From NCBI RefSeq assembly GCF_000092125.1, contig NC_014212.1, positions 392,001 through 456,000 on the forward strand: a stretch of DNA of 64,000 nucleotides. The letters are read 5' to 3'. The position numbers were made by a program, and so were the translations under genes. Origin of the DNA: Allomeiothermus silvanus DSM 9946. Lineage in GTDB: Bacteria; Deinococcota; Deinococci; Deinococcales; Thermaceae. Below, in pieces: positions 33,471 to 42,496 of the stretch. The first letter of the stretch is position 1. Each line of letters opens with the position of its first letter. Under the pieces are notes generated by a model. That model ran no database searches. It was not told the origin of the DNA and saw nothing but the letters and a program-made list of their open reading frames with translations.

Positions 33471-34916
33471 TCATAAGACCGGCGGGGGTCTACGGGCCCG
33501 GGTGGCCTGCTCGAGGCCGTAGGCCAGCCGGAGCAAGGTTCCCTCACTCCAGGCGGGCCCCAACAAGGTAATCCCCACCGGGAAGCCCTCCGGGGTGTAC
33601 CCCGCCGGAAGGGTAATGCTCGGGTAGCCAGCTTTGGCCCCGATGCTGGCCCCCCAGTACGCGGGGAAGGCCAAAGCATCCAGCCCGAACTGGGTAAAAG
33701 CTGCATCCAAGCCCCCTTTGGCCACCTCGAGGTCGCGCCTGCGCGCGTAGCGGTAGGCCTCGCTGCGGCTTCCCCCCGCGGCCTCGGCGGCGAGCAACAG
33801 GGTCTGCCCATAGCGGAGCATGGTTTCGGGGTGGGCCTCGTTGTAGCGAATGAGTTCCCGCAGGCTCCGGATGGGGGAGGAGGGACCCAGGCGGCGAAAG
33901 TATCGGTTGAGGTCGCGGCGGAACTCGTAGAGGAGCACGGTATAGCCCAGCTCGAAGACCTGAGCCGCGCCGGGGATGTCGGCGGGGTCGGTAAGCTGTA
34001 CCCCCAGCCGAGCCAGGGCCTGGAGGGCTCCCTCCACCACGGCTACCTCGGCGGGGCTGGGTTTCTCGTAAAAAACTGTCCGCGGCACCCCTACCCGCAG
34101 CCCCCGGATATCGGCCCGGAGGAACCGTGGGTAATCGGCCGGGGCGGGTTGCCTCCTAGTAGCGGGGTCCGCTGGGTCCGGCCCGGCCAGGCATGACAGC
34201 AGGATGGCCGCGTCGGTCACGCTGCGGGCCATCGGCCCGGCGGTGTCCTGGCTAGCGGAGATAGGGATGATCCCCGAGCGCGAGACCAGGCCCAGGGTGG
34301 GTTTGATCCCCACCAGGGAGTTGTTGTTGGCCGGGGAGAGGATGGAGCCGGAAGTCTCGGTGCCCACCGCCACCGCGCACAAATTGGCCGAGACCGCCAC
34401 CCCCGAGCCGGTGCTCGAGCCCCCGGGATCGAAGCCGGGGCCGTAGGGGTTCAAGACCTGGCCGCCCCGGGAGCTGTAGCCGTTTTTCATCCCGGTGGTC
34501 ATGAAGTTGGCCCACTCGGTCATGTTGGCTTTGCCCAAGAGGATCGCCCCCGCCGCGCGCAGCCGCGCCACCACGAAGGCGTCGCGTGGGGCCCGGGAAG
34601 CTTGCATCGCCAACGACCCCGCCGAGGTGTGCAGGCTATCGGCGGTGTCGAGGTTGTCCTTAAGCATCACCGGGATGCCGTGTAGCGGCCCGCGGGGGCC
34701 TTTGCGGGCGCGTTCTTGGTCCAGGGCTTGGGCGATCTGGCGGGCCTCGGGGTTGGTCTCGAGCACGCTGTTGAGCCGGGGGCCGCCCTGGTCGTAGCGG
34801 CGGATGCGGTCTAGGTAGTACTCCACCAGCTCGAGGGCGGAAATCCCTCCCGCCTCCATCGCGGATTGGAGTTCGGGGATGCTCTTCTCGAAGGGATCGA
34901 AGGCTTGTTTCGCCAT
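33471..34916 (-). CDS. Amidase (amidase signature family)
   Basis: The 481-residue product has the Ser-cisSer-Lys triad of the amidase family: Lys in VMLKDNLDT, cis-Ser in PGGSSTGSG, and nucleophile Ser in VGTETSGSI. It resembles the GatA fold, but no gatB or gatC is nearby, and the sequence looks like general amidases or aryl-acylamidases acting on small amides or peptide amides. ATG 34916 begins MAKQAF. The end of this gene abuts the clpB promoter. The substrate is not predicted. Confidence 0.88.
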   Translation of the reverse strand: MAKQAFDPFEKSIPELQSAMEAGGISALELVEYYLDRIRRYDQGGPRLNSVLETNPEARQIAQALDQERARKGPRGPLHGIPVMLKDNLDTADSLHTSAGSLAMQASRAPRDAFVVARLRAAGAILLGKANMTEWANFMTTGMKNGYSSRGGQVLNPYGPGFDPGGSSTGSGVAVSANLCAVAVGTETSGSILSPANNNSLVGIKPTLGLVSRSGIIPISASQDTAGPMARSVTDAAILLSCLAGPDPADPATRRQPAPADYPRFLRADIRGLRVGVPRTVFYEKPSPAEVAVVEGALQALARLGVQLTDPADIPGAAQVFELGYTVLLYEFRRDLNRYFRRLGPSSPIRSLRELIRYNEAHPETMLRYGQTLLLAAEAAGGSRSEAYRYARRRDLEVAKGGLDAAFTQFGLDALAFPAYWGASIGAKAGYPSITLPAGYTPEGFPVGITLLGPAWSEGTLLRLAYGLEQATRARRPPPVL

Positions 34917-34965
34917 GCCAGATTGTATCCTCTCACTCTCTCGAACCGGATAGCTCAATCAGCCA

Positions 34966-34996
34966 CCCCTTTCCCCCTCTTCTCGGGGGAAAGGGG
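34966..34996 (-). terminator. Strong hairpin between the 797-residue gene and the amidase gene
   Basis: CCCCTTTCCCCC (34966-34977) pairs with GGGGGAAAGGGG (34985-34996) in a perfect 12-base stem with a seven-base loop. There is no T run. It may end transcription of the 797-residue gene or stabilise its 3' end. Confidence 0.5.
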
Positions 34997-35073
34997 CAGG
35001 CGCGAGGCGCTAGGGGGTTGGAGGTTCAGGCGAGAGGGAGCGTCGGAGCGTAGCGACGTCAGGGTGGGAGTCC

Positions 35074-37467
35074 TCAAGCCTTATCCCGGTTTCGGCTCGG
35101 GCGAGCCTTGCCCGGCGGGGGAGTGGGTTGATCCACCCGAAGGGGCTCGAGCGGCAGCCGCACCACCGAAAAATGCTCGTGGAAAGCCGCCACCTGAAGC
35201 GTGATCGAGGGGATCACGTTCACCTCGCGTTTGCAAACCGGGTCGAACCTGACGCATTTGGAGGCGCTCATGGCGTTGCCGGCCTCGTCGTTCACCGTCA
35301 CCTTGACCAAGAACTCCAGGAGGCGGCGGCTTTTCAGGGTCAGGATCAGGTGGTCTCGGTCTACCTGGTAGGTCGCCTTCTCCCCGTCGATCTCCAGGCT
35401 GCCCTGCGGATCGAGCAGATCGGTCCCCGCCACCTGCCAGTGGTAGCTGAGCTTCCCGCTGAAATTCTCCACCGTGGCCCGGAAGTGCCCGGTCTGCGAG
35501 GTGGGGCGGACCAAGGTGCCTTTCCAGCGGCCCAACCGCATCGGCCCCGGCGCGGCCTTGGCCGGGGTCGCCGCCCGAGCGGCTTGCAGGTTCGACCCGA
35601 GTGCCGGATTTGTTCTGGGGAGGCCGAAGCGAGAGATGGGCTCAAAGCGGATGTTCTCGAGGTCTTTGACCACCTCCGGAAAGTGCCAGCGGTCGCAGGC
35701 GAACTCGCCCCGAAGCTGGATCGAAGGCAGCCGCTTCTCGTAGGTCTTGTAGCGCAGCCGGATGCGGTCGTCGAAGACCTCCGCGACCTGGACCACACCG
35801 TAGCGCCCCTCGGCGGTCCGGATTGCGTAGACTAGGTGGGTCTCGAGGTATTTTTGCGACTCGGGGATGTGGAGAAACGGCAAGTCGGGGAAGGGCAGGG
35901 GCAAGGCCAACTCGCTGAGCGGGATAGTGGCATCCCGGTAGGCGAAGGGATAGAGTTTCCAGCGTAGGATTTTTGCAAAATCCACCGCGCCGGTGCGAGC
36001 CAGCCTCGCTCCGCAGCGGGTGCGAAGCTGACGGCCAAACCCCTTCCCCCGCCACTCCAGATCGGCGCTGTTCATGCCTTCCGGACCTACCTGGCCGTTA
36101 TCCAAGTCAATGAGCTGCCCATTCTTGACCTCGAGTATCCCCGAGGCCCGGATCGGTACGGTTTCGATGGGGCGGGCGTCAAAGGTGATGGCTACATCGT
36201 CGATGAAGACCCGCTGGAAAACCAGATTCAGCCCGATGGCGGGAACTTGTAAGTCCTGCCTCAGTTTATCGGCCAAGTTCCCTGCGATCCCCTCCACAGT
36301 GTTCTCCACCACATTCTCGGCGATGGCCAGCAGCACCGGAACCAGGATGCCGATGAGGATAGCCCCCACGATGCCCCCCACCACGACTCCACCCACCACC
36401 CCGCCGACTACTGCCCCACCCACCGCACCCACCACGGCCCCCACCAGCACCCCGACCAAGCCACCCGCGATGGCCCCCACCACCGCGGCCCCCAGCCAGC
36501 AATACCAGGGAATGTCAATATCCACGTCTGGGTCGTCAATCTCGGCTTTGAACACCAGTTCACCACCGGTTACTTCGGCCCGAATCCGACCCGATATCTT
36601 GCCGCTGGCGTCATAGCAAAAGCCCGATTTAGCAATCTCGCCCTTGAGTTCGATAAAGCCGTCTTTTAGTCGCAGCTCGAGCTTGGTGAGGTCAGCGGTT
36701 TCGCCACCCCCTGAGACCTTAATGGTCTTGTTGAGCTTCAGGAAGTCATCCCCGAGGTCGAAGTTGGCCTCATCGGTCTCGAGGGCGCTGGCCACCTTGG
36801 GCCTCAGGATGCGGGCCAGCCAGCGAAAGAAAATCGCGATTGCCCCGGTATCGCCGGGGTTGATAAAGTCCTGCAAGCCGGCGGCATTCCCCGCCGCACC
36901 TCCGGCAAAAGTGAGCATGATCGCCAAGGCGTCGCGGTCCGCCGTAGAGGGGTCGTCGATGACCCGGATGTCCCCTCGGGTGGGCAGGTCCGCCGGGTCG
37001 GTGGCGTTGCGCTTGACTGGGACTGGTACGATCGGAATGGCTTGGACCTGGTTGCGCAGGAAATCGGCGAACAGGTTGGGTAGCAGGGGGATGGGGATGC
37101 TCCCGGCAGTGAACCCGGTGAAGTGAAGCTGGTTGCGAAAGTCCACCTCGGCGATGTCGAAGTCGCCGGAGGTGGTGCGGTTCATGTTGAGCCCGGCTAT
37201 GGCCCGAATTTGGCCCAAGCCTCCATCTGCCCCGATGTCGAAGCGCATATCCAGCAGGTTGCTAGCCCCGGCAGGCAGGGGGATGTCGCCGGGCCGGTCG
37301 AACAGCACGTCCAGCGAAAAGGCCCCGTCCGCCGAACCCAAGCCCACTGCGTTCAAGAAGGTGGAGAGCAGGCCGCTCGAGTCGAAGAAGGTGGAGAGCA
37401 CGTCGTTGACGCTTTGCTCGCTGAACTCCAGGACCGCATCGAAGCGCTGGGTTTGGTTGCCGGGCAT
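35074..37467 (-). CDS. Unknown 797-residue protein with central glycine-zipper membrane segment
   Basis: No signal peptide. Residues 1-320 are beta-rich. Residues about 328-395 form a long hydrophobic Gly/Ala/Val stretch with repeated GxxxG spacing (VVGAVGGAVVGGVVGG type) that looks like a glycine zipper able to insert into membranes. Residues 400-690 are again beta-rich with WYCW and CDRWHF motifs. Residues about 690-760 resemble an Ig-like/PKD strand set with two Cys. The end is Pro/Arg-rich. It is coupled to a 118-residue gene one base upstream, with GGAGGG in that gene as the ribosome site. A pore-forming or lipid-transfer role is possible but unproven. Confidence 0.7.
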   Translation of the reverse strand: MPGNQTQRFDAVLEFSEQSVNDVLSTFFDSSGLLSTFLNAVGLGSADGAFSLDVLFDRPGDIPLPAGASNLLDMRFDIGADGGLGQIRAIAGLNMNRTTSGDFDIAEVDFRNQLHFTGFTAGSIPIPLLPNLFADFLRNQVQAIPIVPVPVKRNATDPADLPTRGDIRVIDDPSTADRDALAIMLTFAGGAAGNAAGLQDFINPGDTGAIAIFFRWLARILRPKVASALETDEANFDLGDDFLKLNKTIKVSGGGETADLTKLELRLKDGFIELKGEIAKSGFCYDASGKISGRIRAEVTGGELVFKAEIDDPDVDIDIPWYCWLGAAVVGAIAGGLVGVLVGAVVGAVGGAVVGGVVGGVVVGGIVGAILIGILVPVLLAIAENVVENTVEGIAGNLADKLRQDLQVPAIGLNLVFQRVFIDDVAITFDARPIETVPIRASGILEVKNGQLIDLDNGQVGPEGMNSADLEWRGKGFGRQLRTRCGARLARTGAVDFAKILRWKLYPFAYRDATIPLSELALPLPFPDLPFLHIPESQKYLETHLVYAIRTAEGRYGVVQVAEVFDDRIRLRYKTYEKRLPSIQLRGEFACDRWHFPEVVKDLENIRFEPISRFGLPRTNPALGSNLQAARAATPAKAAPGPMRLGRWKGTLVRPTSQTGHFRATVENFSGKLSYHWQVAGTDLLDPQGSLEIDGEKATYQVDRDHLILTLKSRRLLEFLVKVTVNDEAGNAMSASKCVRFDPVCKREVNVIPSITLQVAAFHEHFSVVRLPLEPLRVDQPTPPPGKARPSRNRDKA

Positions 37468-37468
37468 C

Positions 37469-37825
37469 TCAGCCCTCCTTCGGCCCGCGGGTGAAGTGGA
37501 CCCGGATGCGGGCAGTCACGGTCTGGCCGCCTGGCAGGGCGTAGGTTTGGCGGCGCAGGTGTTCGGCTAGGTTGGGGTCGAATTGTTGCAAGCGCCGTTT
37601 GAGCAGCACCGGTACCTCGATGCCGTGGGCTTCCAGCGTACTTAGCGGATCGGACAGGTACTGTTCAGCTTTTTGCGGGTCACTGAGCAGTTTGAGGATC
37701 TTGGCCTCGTGTATACGTAGCGCTTGCATCTCGCGTTGCAGGCTGGGGCTGAGCCCGGCGATGGACTCCTCGAAATGGTTCGAGGCTTCCCGCTTTGGCT
37801 TGGCCTGTGACTTGGGTTTTTTCAT
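37469..37825 (-). CDS. Unknown 118-residue protein with RiPP-leader-like (NHLP-type) segment
   Basis: A Lys-rich N-terminus is followed by helices. ILKLLSDPQKAEQYLSDP and LEAHGIEVPVLL resemble the FLxDP...LxxxGIxxP pattern of nitrile-hydratase-like leader (NHLP) domains found in some peptide natural-product precursors. The last 25 residues (ALPGGQTVTARIRVHFTRG) look beta-like and not like a core peptide. The stop codon is one base from the ATG of the 797-residue gene, so they are co-translated. No modification enzymes lie nearby. The function is unknown; the leader likeness is my reading of the pattern. Confidence 0.65.
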   Translation of the reverse strand: MKKPKSQAKPKREASNHFEESIAGLSPSLQREMQALRIHEAKILKLLSDPQKAEQYLSDPLSTLEAHGIEVPVLLKRRLQQFDPNLAEHLRRQTYALPGGQTVTARIRVHFTRGPKEG

Positions 37826-38227
37826 ACGCGGCTCCTATTCGGCCTGCGCGAATACGGCGAACCCCAAGAGCGACTCAGGGTGAAGGATGAGCATGCAGGT
37901 TGTGAGGAAGGGTAGCAGGGTGGGCGTTACTCGAGCGTTAAACCGGATTCCCTCGCGCTGGTAGGTGGGTAGCGGGGTAGTTCGCCGCGCCCCTTGAGAA
38001 AACCTGCCTGGGTGCGTACACTACAAGACGCCATCGCACGATGGCTTCCTATGATCGACCTGGCCTAATCTTCCCCCGCAAACCGAAGCAGCGCTTTCAG
38101 GCGGCCTTCGGGCCGCCTTTGGTTTGGGAGGTAAGCCATGCGCTAGGTCGTCATTTTTTATTCCAGCCAATGAACCTGCATCATTCATCAGCAATGAGCC
38201 GGACCCTCTGATCTCGAGAGAGTACCT
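37826..38227. other. 402-base intergenic region with two hairpins
   Basis: GCCATCG-CA-CGATGGC (38030-38045) and AGGCGGCC-TTCG-GGCCGCCT (38099-38118, followed by TT GG TTT) are both perfect stems. The second looks like a terminator. It separates the divergent 118-residue gene and the 77-residue gene. No credible gene was seen; a 212-codon minus-strand frame crosses it but also crosses the plus-strand genes. Confidence 0.5.
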
Positions 38228-38461
38228 ATGTCTAAACAGCCAAACCCATTCATCTTCCCAGAAACCCCCGAGGACAACCGTCAGACCTTCGATGAGGTTC
38301 TCGAGACCCTCTCCGGCGAATGCCTCGGGCCCAATCTCACGAGAAAGCTCGAGCACAAGGCTCGAGAGGCCCAGCACCCCTGGCTTCCGGCGAAAGACAC
38401 CCGGCAGCAGGGCCGCTTCGCCCAGGTCAAGCGCAAAGAGCGCGTCCGCCGCCGCCCCTGA
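38228..38461 (+). CDS. Unknown 77-residue protein
   Basis: A polar, charged protein with an N-terminus rich in Pro/Asn, a helix around DEVLETLSGECLG, and a basic C-terminus (KRKERVRRRP). There is no membrane segment. I recognise no family. Its ATG has only a weak ribosome site (GAGAG). It precedes the decayed ABC-F gene by 48 bases and may be a remnant of the same locus. Confidence 0.4.
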   Translation: MSKQPNPFIFPETPEDNRQTFDEVLETLSGECLGPNLTRKLEHKAREAQHPWLPAKDTRQQGRFAQVKRKERVRRRP

Positions 38462-38509
38462 CTTAAGTGGGGATCTCCTGTGCGGGAGGTTCCTACCAAG
38501 GAGCGCAAC

Positions 38510-39189
38510 ATGAGCGTGTTGTTGCGCTTGCGAAATCTCTTCTTCGCCCACGGAGGGCAGCCCGACTACCTCATTGAGGGAGCGAGTTAGGAGCTTTCCA
38601 AGGGGCAGAAGGTCGGCCTGCTCGGCTACAACGGGGTGGGGAAGAGCACCCTGCTGCAACTAATTCAGGGAAACCTCGAGCCCGAGATGGGGCTGCTCGA
38701 GCGCAACTTCGCCAGCCTCTTCATGCTGAACCAGGAGGATCAGGCCGAAGGTGGGATGTCGGCCCGGGAGTATCTGCTGGGGGCGGAGGTAGGGTTGCTC
38801 GGGATGTACCGCGACCTGCACACGATGGAACAATCCGGGCTCCCCGACCCCTTGGCCTACGCCGACCTGGCGGGCAGTTTCTCGAGGCCGGAGGCTACAA
38901 GCGCCTACACCGGATCGAGCGGATAGCGGTGGACTTCGGCTTCGCCCCGGAAGACTTGGGCCGTCCCCTAGACAGCTTCTCCGGTGGCGAACGGCGGCCC
39001 CTCAAGCTGGCCTCGGCCTTCGTGCAGCGCTACGACCTTTACCTGCTCGACGAGCCCACCACCTACCTCGACTACCAGAGCGTAGAACTGCTGGAAACGA
39101 TACTGAAGGAGTTCGGCGGAACCGTGCTCTTCACCTCGCACGACCGGTATCTGAGCGAGCGGGTCGCGGAGCGCAAAATCTATTTGTAG
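38510..39189 (+). pseudogene. ABC-F ATPase pseudogene
   Basis: An ABC-F-type gene start (MSVLLRLRNLFFAHGG) is followed by an in-frame TAG at 38588, then Walker A GYNGVGKST, and a frameshift near 38883 where one C seems to be missing from TTC(C)TCGAGG. The later part has the signature FSGGERRPLKLA, Walker B LYLLDEPTTYLD and TSHDRYL. Only one ATPase domain (about 226 codons) is present, although ABC-F proteins have two. ABC-F proteins act on ribosomes in translation or antibiotic protection. Stop, shift and truncation make this a decayed copy. Confidence 0.85.
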
Positions 39190-39216
39190 GCACGAGGGCG
39201 CAGCCTGCCTATGGGC

Positions 39217-40188
39217 CTAATCCGACCACGGGGTGGGCTGCCGCACCCAACGATGGGCTTTGAGGCGTTGCATCAGCTCATCGGGCAGCCGCTTCCCGTC
39301 GCTCACTGCCACGTTGGCTTCGACGTGGCGCACCCTGCGCATCCCCGGGATCACCGTCGAGACCGTGGGGTTTTGCAGGATGAAGCGCAGCGCCAACTCG
39401 GGCAGGGTCATCCCCTGGGGAAGGTCGGCCTTGACCCGTTCTACGCGCTCGAGGGTGGGGATCAGGTTCTCCTTGGTGAAGTAGCGGCTGCGCCAGTCAC
39501 CTTCGGGGAAGGTGGTATCTGGGGTGAGCATTCCGGTGAGCGAACCTTCGTCGAAGGGAACCCGGGCGATCACCGCGATCCCGTGCTCCTGGCAGAAGGG
39601 GAGGAGTTCGTCCTCAGGGTTTTGGTCGAAGAGGTTATAGATCACCTGCACCGCGTCAATGAGGCCGGTCTTGAGCGCTTCGATGGCGTTGCCGGGCTCC
39701 CAGCGGTTGATGCTGATGCCCCAGGCCCGCACCAGCCCTTCCTCGCGGAGCTTTTGAACTTCCCGTTGCCAGCGTTCGTCTTGGGCCCAGTTATCATGCC
39801 AGACGTGAAACTGCATCAGGTCGAGCGACGCCAATCCCAGGTTCTCGAGGCTCCACTCGGTATAGCGGCGGATGTGGTCGGGGGGATAGGTCTCGTCCAG
39901 GGTGTACTCGGCCCTGGCAGGCCACTTGAAGTTTTTGGCAGGGATCTTGCTGGCCGTCCAGAGCTTTTTGTCGGGGTTGGCCCGTACCAGCTCGCCCAGC
40001 ATCCGCTCGCTTTTGCCCTCGCCATAGGCCCAGGCGGTATCGAAGAAGTTGATACCCAACTCCACTGCCCGCTGAAGGGCCTGGCGGACTTCTTCTTCGT
40101 CAGAGCCCGTCCAGCCCGCCAGCCCCCACATGCCGTAACCGATTTCCGAAACCGGCCAGCCTAACCGCCCGAAGCTTCGCGTTTGCAT
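39217..40188 (-). CDS. Aldo/keto reductase
   Basis: A 323-residue TIM-barrel NADPH oxidoreductase. The catalytic tetrad is visible: Asp and Tyr in NFFDTAWAYGEGKSE, Lys in WTASKIPAK, and His in LMQFHVWHDNW. NADPH-binding Arg/Ser-type residues lie near the C-terminus (TVSTVIPGMRR). It belongs to the broad family acting on aldehydes and ketones; the substrate is not predicted. It is convergent with the ABC-F pseudogene and alone in its unit. Confidence 0.92.
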   Translation of the reverse strand: MQTRSFGRLGWPVSEIGYGMWGLAGWTGSDEEEVRQALQRAVELGINFFDTAWAYGEGKSERMLGELVRANPDKKLWTASKIPAKNFKWPARAEYTLDETYPPDHIRRYTEWSLENLGLASLDLMQFHVWHDNWAQDERWQREVQKLREEGLVRAWGISINRWEPGNAIEALKTGLIDAVQVIYNLFDQNPEDELLPFCQEHGIAVIARVPFDEGSLTGMLTPDTTFPEGDWRSRYFTKENLIPTLERVERVKADLPQGMTLPELALRFILQNPTVSTVIPGMRRVRHVEANVAVSDGKRLPDELMQRLKAHRWVRQPTPWSD

Positions 40189-40255
40189 GGCCTATTGTGC
40201 CACGAGTTGGGGCTGAAGTTTGCAGACTACACCTCGGCCCGGCTTGTTTGACCGG

Positions 40256-41197
40256 CTATACCAGGTAAGCCTTGAACCATTCCAGGGTCATTCGCCAGGC
40301 GTCTTCAGCGGCAGACTGGTTATAGTTGGCCCCGGTGTCGTTGTGGAAGGCGTGATTGGCCCCTTCGTAGATCTTGATCTGGTACTTGATGCCCGCTTTC
40401 TTGAGGGCTGCTTCGAGCGCGGGGATCCCAGCATTGATGCGGGTGTCGTTGCCGCCATAGATGCCCAGCACCGCGGCTTTGATGCCTGGGACCTTAGCTA
40501 GGTCGGGGGCGGGGCCATAGAAGGGCACTGCGGCTTTGAGTTCGGGGGCTTCAGTCGCTAGCCGCCAGGTAAGGCCGCCGCCGAAGCAAAACCCCACCAC
40601 CCCCAGCTTGTCGGCCTGTACCCCTGGGGTGGCCTTTAGCACCCGTAGGGCTTCTTGCAAGTTGGCGATGTGCTCCTCGGCAGGGGTTTGGGCCAGGTAG
40701 CTCGAGATCTGCACGGTATCGGTAAACTTGGCGGTTCCCCCTACTTTCGATACCAGGTCGGGGGCCAGGGCGATGTACCCGGCTTTGGCCAAGCGGCGGG
40801 CCACGTCCTGGATGTGGGGTTGTAGGCCACGGTTTTCGTGGATCACCAGGATCCCTGGGGCTGAGACGTCCCCAGCAGGGCGGGCCAGGTAGGCGATATG
40901 CTCGAACCCCCGGGCGGTGTAGCGGACCTCCTGGGCCTGGATGGCCGGATCAGTGGGGTCTACCAGCGGCTTCGACACTGGGGCTGGGGCCTGGGGGTTG
41001 GCTTGTTGGGCCTGGGCCAGCTCAGCGCTGCTCACACCGGTCACCCCCAGCGAAGCAAGGAGCCCCCGAGCCCCCGACACCCCGCCCCCTAGCAGCACGG
41101 TGCGGCGCAAAAATTCCCGGCGGTCGATCTCTCCCTCGCGGTAATCCTCGGCAAACTCCTCGGCCACGTAGTGGAATAGATCCTGGCGATCCGACAT
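40256..41197 (-). CDS. Dienelactone hydrolase-family protein with Tat signal
   Basis: The 313-residue protein has a twin-arginine signal DRREFLRRTVLLGG about 25 residues in, preceded by an unusual acidic N-terminal stretch, so export in folded form is likely. The alpha/beta-hydrolase domain has the nucleophile Cys in GFCFGGG, Asp in YGGNDTRI and His in GANHAFHND, the Cys-Asp-His triad of dienelactone hydrolases. ILVIHENRGL precedes. ATG 41197 follows AGGGGGTG. The natural substrate is unknown. Confidence 0.9.
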   Translation of the reverse strand: MSDRQDLFHYVAEEFAEDYREGEIDRREFLRRTVLLGGGVSGARGLLASLGVTGVSSAELAQAQQANPQAPAPVSKPLVDPTDPAIQAQEVRYTARGFEHIAYLARPAGDVSAPGILVIHENRGLQPHIQDVARRLAKAGYIALAPDLVSKVGGTAKFTDTVQISSYLAQTPAEEHIANLQEALRVLKATPGVQADKLGVVGFCFGGGLTWRLATEAPELKAAVPFYGPAPDLAKVPGIKAAVLGIYGGNDTRINAGIPALEAALKKAGIKYQIKIYEGANHAFHNDTGANYNQSAAEDAWRMTLEWFKAYLV

Positions 41198-41280
41198 GGG
41201 CTGCACCCCCTAGGGTTTTAGTGTCCCTTTTTTACGGGGTACAAAGCTCGAGCCGGACTACAAATACACGGAATCTTCAC

Positions 41281-41307
41281 AAAAAACCCCGGCGCTAGCG
41301 CCGGGGG
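41281..41307 (-). terminator. Intrinsic terminator of the dnaK operon
   Basis: On the minus strand CCCCGGCGC-TA-GCGCCGGGG (perfect nine-base stem, two-base loop) is followed by six T. It ends the dnaK-grpE-dnaJ-dafA operon. Confidence 0.92.
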
Positions 41308-41326
41308 CCTTGGGGAAGCGGCCAGC

Positions 41327-41569
41327 TTAGCGCCCGTAGCGCTCCAGCACTTCCACTACCAAGGCCGCCCCGATCAGGTTAACCCCCAGGTCGTGGCGGA
41401 TGCGCTCGGCCCGGCGCATGCGCAAGAGGTCTTGGGGCTGGAAGTACCAATGGCCGCTGGCCTCCATCGGCTCGACGAAGCCGATTTCCACATAGGCGCG
41501 CACCGCCGCCGGGGAAAGCCCCTCGCTGGCGATGGCCTCGAGGCTATATAGCTCGCTATGCACCAGCAT
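41327..41569 (-). CDS. dafA: Small MerR/HspR-like protein, DafA candidate
   Basis: The 80-residue protein ends the dnaK operon, 11 bases after dna[24 protein letters not shown] fits a MerR-type helix-turn-helix, and [20 protein letters not shown] is close to the helix found in HspR and CbpM. Two readings are possible. In Thermus thermophilus a 78-residue DafA, encoded at this place, holds DnaK and DnaJ together. In Actinobacteria the gene after dnaJ is HspR, which represses through HAIR sites. HAIR-like sites are present at three promoters here, so a repressor role is also credible. Length favours DafA. Confidence 0.75.
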   Translation of the reverse strand: MLVHSELYSLEAIASEGLSPAAVRAYVEIGFVEPMEASGHWYFQPQDLLRMRRAERIRHDLGVNLIGAALVVEVLERYGR

Positions 41570-41580
41570 CTGTCCCTCCT

Positions 41581-42465
41581 CTAGGGCCGTACCTTGAGCA
41601 GTTCCGCCAGTTGCCGGTAGAGCCGCTCCTCCTCAGGAGTGGGGTGGGTGGGGATGGTGATCCGCACCTCGGCGTACTGGTCGCCCCGCCCGCCTTCCCG
41701 ACGGGGCCAGCCTTTTCCCTTAAGGCGCAGCTTTCGCCCGGCTTGGGTATGTTTGGGAATGGTGAGTTCCACCGGGCCGTCCAGGGTGGGCACCCGGACC
41801 GTCCCCCCCACCACGGCTAGGGGAGCCGGTACGTCCACCGTGACGTAGACGTCGTCGCCCTCCAGGCGGAAGTTGCGGCTGGGCTCGAGGCGCACGGTCA
41901 GGTAAAGGTCACCGCCCTGGCGGCCCTTCCCGGCCAAGCGAATCCGCTGGCCGTCGCGCACCCCAGCGGGGATGCGCACGCTAAGCCGCTCGCCGTCGAT
42001 GGTCAAAATCTTCTCGCCGCCGCGATAGGCATCCTCTAAGGGGAGGGAGAGTTCGGCTTCCAGGTCTTGCCGGGCTCGAGCCTGACGGCCCACGCTGCCG
42101 AAGAGATCGCCAAAACCCCCCACTCCCCCGCGCCCCCCCAGGTTCCCGAAAAGCTGCTGGAAGAAGTCGGAGAAGTCGCCCACATTGGCCCCGGGGACGG
42201 TACCGCTCCAGGTCCCGCCGGGCGGCGGACCCTGCCAGCCTGCCGAGGCCGCCTCGCTACCATAGCGGTCGTAGAACTGGCGCTTCTCCGGGTCGGAGAG
42301 CACTGTATAGGCTTCGTTGATCTCCTTGAACTTTTCCTCGGCTCCGGGATCTTTGTTGACATCCGGATGGTATTTGCGGGCCAACTTCTTAAAGGCCTTC
42401 TTGATCTCGTCTTGCGAGGCGTTCTTGGAGACCCCTAGCGTAGCGTAGTAATCCTTGTAGGCCAT
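41581..42465 (-). CDS. dnaJ: Chaperone DnaJ, zinc-finger-less type
   Basis: Co-chaperone of DnaK. The J domain (1-70) has [11 protein letters not shown] with the HPD tripeptide. A Gly/Ser/Phe-rich region follows (about 75-130). The substrate-binding C-terminal domains (about 135-285) have no cysteines, so the usual four-repeat zinc finger is absent, as in Thermus DnaJ. Length 294 residues. Lies between grpE and the dafA-like gene in one operon. Confidence 0.95.
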   Translation of the reverse strand: MAYKDYYATLGVSKNASQDEIKKAFKKLARKYHPDVNKDPGAEEKFKEINEAYTVLSDPEKRQFYDRYGSEAASAGWQGPPPGGTWSGTVPGANVGDFSDFFQQLFGNLGGRGGVGGFGDLFGSVGRQARARQDLEAELSLPLEDAYRGGEKILTIDGERLSVRIPAGVRDGQRIRLAGKGRQGGDLYLTVRLEPSRNFRLEGDDVYVTVDVPAPLAVVGGTVRVPTLDGPVELTIPKHTQAGRKLRLKGKGWPRREGGRGDQYAEVRITIPTHPTPEEERLYRQLAELLKVRP

Positions 42466-42496
42466 AGGAAAGTGTCTAGCGCGGCGGGGTGGGCTT

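Noticed and set aside
38021-38659. 212-codon minus-strand ORF
   Set aside because: Crosses the intergenic hairpins and is antisense to the 77-residue gene and ABC-F pseudogene; no motifs.
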